A stretch of DNA of 64,000 bases from Panopea generosa (Eukaryota; Mollusca; Bivalvia; Adapedonta; Hiatellidae), in contig CM055900.1 in the NCBI GenBank assembly GCA_029582155.1, positions 39,804,334-39,868,333 on the forward strand. Direction: 5' to 3'. Below, in pieces: positions 59,790 to 64,000 of the stretch (the first letter of the stretch is position 1; each line of letters begins with the position of its first letter). Made by a program: the position numbers and the translations under genes. The notes under the pieces were generated by a model, which was not told the origin of the DNA, did not search any database, and worked only from the letters and a program-made list of their open reading frames with translations.

Positions 59790-62700
59790 TGTACTGTTGT
59801 TCTTACTTTACACTGAACTGCCATCTAAACAATGTGTTAACCAGACATACATGTGGCAACTGTCTGTAATGTTGTTCTTACTTTACACTGAACTGCCATC
59901 TAAACAATGTGTTAACCAGACATACACGTGGCAACTGTCTGTACTGTTGTTCTTACTTTGCACTGAACCGACATCTAAACAATGTGTTAACCAGACATAC
60001 ACGTGGCAACTGTCTGTACTGTTGTTCTTACTTTACACTGAACTGCCATCTAAACAATGTATTAACCTGACATACACGTGGCAACTGTCTGTAATGTTGT
60101 TCTTACTTTACACTGAACTGACATCTAAACAATGTGTTAACCAGACATACACGTGGCAACTGTCTGTAATGTTGTTCTTACTTTACACTGAACTGCCATA
60201 TAAACAATGTGTTAACCAGACATACACGTGTCAACTGTCTGTAATGTTGTTCTTACTTTACACTGAACTGCCAAAAAAACAATGTGTTAACCAGACATAA
60301 ACGTGGCAACTGTCTGTAATGTTGTTCTTACTTTGCACTGAACTGCCATATAAACAATGTGTTAACCAGACATACATGTGGCAACTGTCTTTAATGTTGT
60401 TCTTACTTTACACTAAACTGCCATCTAAACAATGTGTTAACCAGACATACACGTGGCAACTGTCTGTAATGTTGTTCTAACTTTGCACTGAACTGCCATC
60501 TAAACAATGTGTTAACCAGACATACACGTGGCAACTGTCTGTAATGTTGTTCTTACTTTACACTGATCTGCCATCTAAACAATGTGTTAACCAGACATAT
60601 ACGTGGCAACTGTCTGTAATGTTGTTCTTACTTTACACTGAACTGCCATATAAACAATGTGTTTACCAGACATACAAGTGGCAACTGTCTGTAATGTTGT
60701 TCTTACTTTGCACTGAACTGCCATTTAAACAATGTGTTAACCAGACATACAAGTGGCAACTGTCTGTAATGTTGTTCTTACTTTGCACTGAACTGCCATT
60801 TAAACAATGTGTTAACCAGACATTCACGTGGCAACTGTCTGTAGAGTTGTTCTTACTTTACACTGAACTGCCATCTAAACAATGTGTTAACCAGACATAC
60901 AAGTGGCAACTGTCTGTAATATTGTTCTTACTTTGCACTGAACTGCCATTTAAACAATGTGTTAACCTGACATTCACCTGGCAACTGTCTGTAATGTTGT
61001 TCTTACTTTGCACTGAACTGCCATCTAAACAATGTGTTAACCAGACATTCACCTGGCAACTGTCTGTAATGTTGTTCTTACTTTGCACTGAACTGCCATC
61101 TAAACAATGTGTTAACCAGACATACAAGTGGCAACTGTCTGTAATGTTGTTCTTACTTTGCACTGAACTGCCATCTAAACAATGTGTTACCAACATACAT
61201 GTGGCAACTGTCTGTAATGTTGTTCTTACTTTACACTGAACTGCCATCTTAACAATGTGTTAACCAGACATACACGTGGCAACTGTCTGTAATGTTGTTC
61301 TTTCTTTGCACTGAACTGCCATCTAAACAATGTGTTTACCAGAAATACACGTGCCAACTGTCTGTAATGTTTTTCTTACTTTGCACTGAACTGCTATCTA
61401 AACAATGTGTTTACCAGACATACATGTGGCAATTGTCTGTAATGTTGTTCTTACTTTACACTGATCTGCCATCTAAACAATGTGTTAACCTGACATATGC
61501 GTGGCAACTGTCTGTAATGTTGTTCTTACTTTACACTGAACTGCCATATAAACAATGTATTAACCAGACATACACTTGGCAACTGTCTGTAATGTTGTTC
61601 TTACTTTACACTGAACTGCCATATAAACAATGTGTTAACCAGACATTCACCTGGCAACTGTCTGTAATGTTGTTCTTACTTTGCACTGAACTGCCATCTA
61701 AACAATGTGTTAACCAGACATACAAGTGGCAACTGTCTGTAATGTTGTTCTTACTTTGCACTGAACTGCCATCTAAACAATGTGTTTACCAGACATACAT
61801 GTGGCAATTGTCTGTAATGTTGTTCTTACTTTACACTGATCTGCCATCTAAACAATGTGTTAACCAGACATACAAGTGGCAACTGTCTGTAATATTGTTC
61901 TAACTTTGCACTGAACTGCCATATAATCAATGTGTTAACCAGACATTCACCTGGCAACTGTCTGTAATGTTGTTCTTACTTTGCACTGAACTGCCATCTA
62001 AACAATGTGTTAACCAGACATACAAGTGGCAACTGTCTGTAATGTTGTTCTTACTTTGCACTGAACTGCCATCTAAACAATGTGTTACCAACATACATGT
62101 GGCAACTGTCTGTAATGTTGTTCTTACTTTACACTGAACTGCCATCTTAACAATGTGTTAACCAGACATACACGTGGCAACTGTCTGTAATGTTGTTCTT
62201 TCTTTGCACTGAACTGCCATCTAAACAATGTGTTTACCAGAAATACACGTGCCAACTGTCTGTAATGTTTTTCTTACTTTGCACTGAACTGCTATCTAAA
62301 CAATGTGTTTACCAGACATACATGTGGCAATTGTCTGTAATGTTGTTCTTACTTTACACTGATCTGCCATCTTAACAATGTGTTAACCTGACATATGCGT
62401 GGCAACTGTCTGTAATGTTGTTCTTACTTTACACTGAACTGCCATATAAACAATGTATTAACCAGACATACACTTGGCAACTGTCTGTAATGTTGTTCTT
62501 ACTTTACACTGAACTGCCATCTAAACAATGTATTAACCAGACATACACTTGGCAACTGTCTGTAATGTTGTTCTTACTTTACACTGAACTGCCATTTAAA
62601 CAATGTATTAACCAGACATACACTTGGCAACTGTCTGTAATGTTGTTCTTACTTTACACTGAACTGCCTTCTAAACAATGTGTTAACCAGACATACATGT

Positions 62701-64000
62701 GGCAACTGTCTGTAATGTTGTTCTTACTTTACACTGAACTGCCATATAAACAATGTGTTAACCAGACATACACATGGCAACTGTCTGTAATGTTGTTCTT
62801 ACTTTACACTGAACTGCCATATAAACAATGTGTTAACCAGACATACACGTGGCAACTGTCTGTAATGTTGTTCTAACTTTACACTGAACTGTCATATAAA
62901 CAATGTATTAACCAGACATACACGTGGCAACTGTCTGTAATGTTGTTCTTTCTTTGCACTGAACTGCCATCTAAACAATGTGTTTACCAGACATACACGT
63001 GCCAACTGTCTGTAATGTTGTTCTTACTTTACACTGAACTGCCATATAAACAATGTATTAACCAGACATACACGTGGCAACTGTCTGTAATGTTGTTCTT
63101 TCTTTGCACTGAACTGCCATCTAAACAATGTGTTTACCAGACATACACGTGCCAACTGTCTGTAATGTTTTTCTTACTTTGCACTGAACTGCTATCTAAA
63201 CAATGTGTTTACCAGACATACATGTGGCAACTGTCTGTAATGTTGGTCTTACTTTACACTGATCTGCCATCTAAACAATGTGTTAACCTGACATATGCGT
63301 GGCAACTGTCTGTAATGTTGTTCTTACTTTACACTGAACTGCCATATAAACAATGTATTAACCAGACATACACTTGGCAACTGTCTGTAATGTTGTTCTT
63401 ACTTTACACTGAACTGCCATATAAACAATGTATTAACCAGACATACACTTGGCAACTGTCTGTAATGTTGTTCTTACTTTACACTGAACTGCCATATAAA
63501 CAATGTATTAACCAGACATACACTTGGCAACTGTCTGTAATGTTGTTCTTACTTTACACTGAACTGCCATATAAACAATGTGTTTACCAGACATACAAGT
63601 GGCAACTGTCTGTAATGTTGTTCTTACTTTGCACTGAACTGCCTTCTAAACAATGTGTTAACCAGACATACATGTGGCAACTGTCTGTAATGTTGTTCTT
63701 ACTTTAAACTGAACTGCCATATAAACAATGTGTTAACCAGACATACACATGGCAACTGTCTGTAATGTTGTTCTTACTTTACACTGAACTGCCTTCTAAA
63801 CAAAATGTTAACCAGACATACACGTGGCAACTGTCTGTAATGTTGTTCTTACTTTACACTGAACTGCCTTCTAAACAATGTGTTAACCAGACATACATGT
63901 GGCAACTGTCTGTAATGTTGTTCTTACTTTACACTGAACTGCCATATAAACAATGTGTTAACCAGACATACAAGTGGCAACTGTCTGTAATGTTGTTCTA
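59790..64000 (+). repeat. 75-bp satellite array, runs off the window
   Basis: About 56 copies of a 75-bp unit: TGTAATGTTGTTCTTACTTT, ACACTGAACTGCCATCTAAA, CAATGTGTTAACCAGACATA, CACGTGGCAACTGTC. Variants are mostly single substitutions at a few sites (TCTAAA/TATAAA/TTTAAA, TTTAC/TTTGC, CACG/CATG/CAAG/CACT). A segment with the rare GTGTTACCAACATACATG variant recurs at an 898-bp offset (61185 and 62083), which is twelve units minus two bases. Because 75 is a multiple of three, long open frames appear on both strands. They are broken by stops in several copies and show no sign of protein constraint. Confidence 0.97.

Noticed and set aside
59752-63707. Large repeat protein from the 75-bp array, on either strand
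   Set aside because: Unit length divisible by three explains the open frames; stops interrupt several copies, both strands are open and substitutions are not codon-constrained.

Overview
This window looks like nuclear DNA of a marine invertebrate, most probably a bivalve mollusc. The DNA is AT-rich, its genes are split by GT-AG introns, and it is crowded with tRNA-derived SINEs, short mariner derivatives and long tandem arrays. The bivalve call is an inference from overall character; no species marker was found. Nothing bacterial is present: no operons, CRISPR or ribosome binding sites.

Layout. (1) Positions 1-25000, + strand: the 3' part of a gene for a Crypton-derived (ZMYM/QRICH1/KIAA1958-like, DUF3504-type) protein. 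Four exons join in frame (356-529, 2047-2138, 3696-3819, 24163-24983) to give at least 403 residues. The last intron is 20.3 kb and holds an 18.4-kb satellite (about 5335-23786) of 62-bp and 46-bp monomers in 5-6 kb higher-order blocks. (2) 25000-34600: AT-rich DNA with SINEs, a 48-bp minisatellite, a 1015-bp mariner derivative with TA flanks, and a 23-26-bp minisatellite. (3) 34620-52761, - strand: a complete-looking gene for an ankyrin-repeat plus SOCS-box (ASB-like) protein. Four exons (52761-52703, 39660-39187, 38140-37916, 35520-34620) join to an exact 553-codon frame. Its introns hold SINEs, a SINE whose inside has become an 87-bp tandem array (36.1-37.1 kb), a 33-bp array (40.5-41.3 kb) and a 31-32-bp array with SINE pieces captured in a ~496-bp higher-order unit (43.8-47.0 kb). 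(4) 52800-59750: upstream and intergenic DNA with a SINE cluster at 53.8-54.7 kb and a second copy of the mariner derivative (58516-59541) in opposite orientation. (5) 59790-64000: a 75-bp array that runs off the window edge.

The two genes share no visible pathway. One is a probable nuclear protein built on an inactive tyrosine-recombinase fold. The other is a probable substrate receptor of a Cullin-RING ubiquitin ligase. Most other long open frames come from tandem repeats whose period, or summed period, is a multiple of three. All exon models rest on splice signals, reading phase and family resemblance read by eye; no alignment or transcript data were available.
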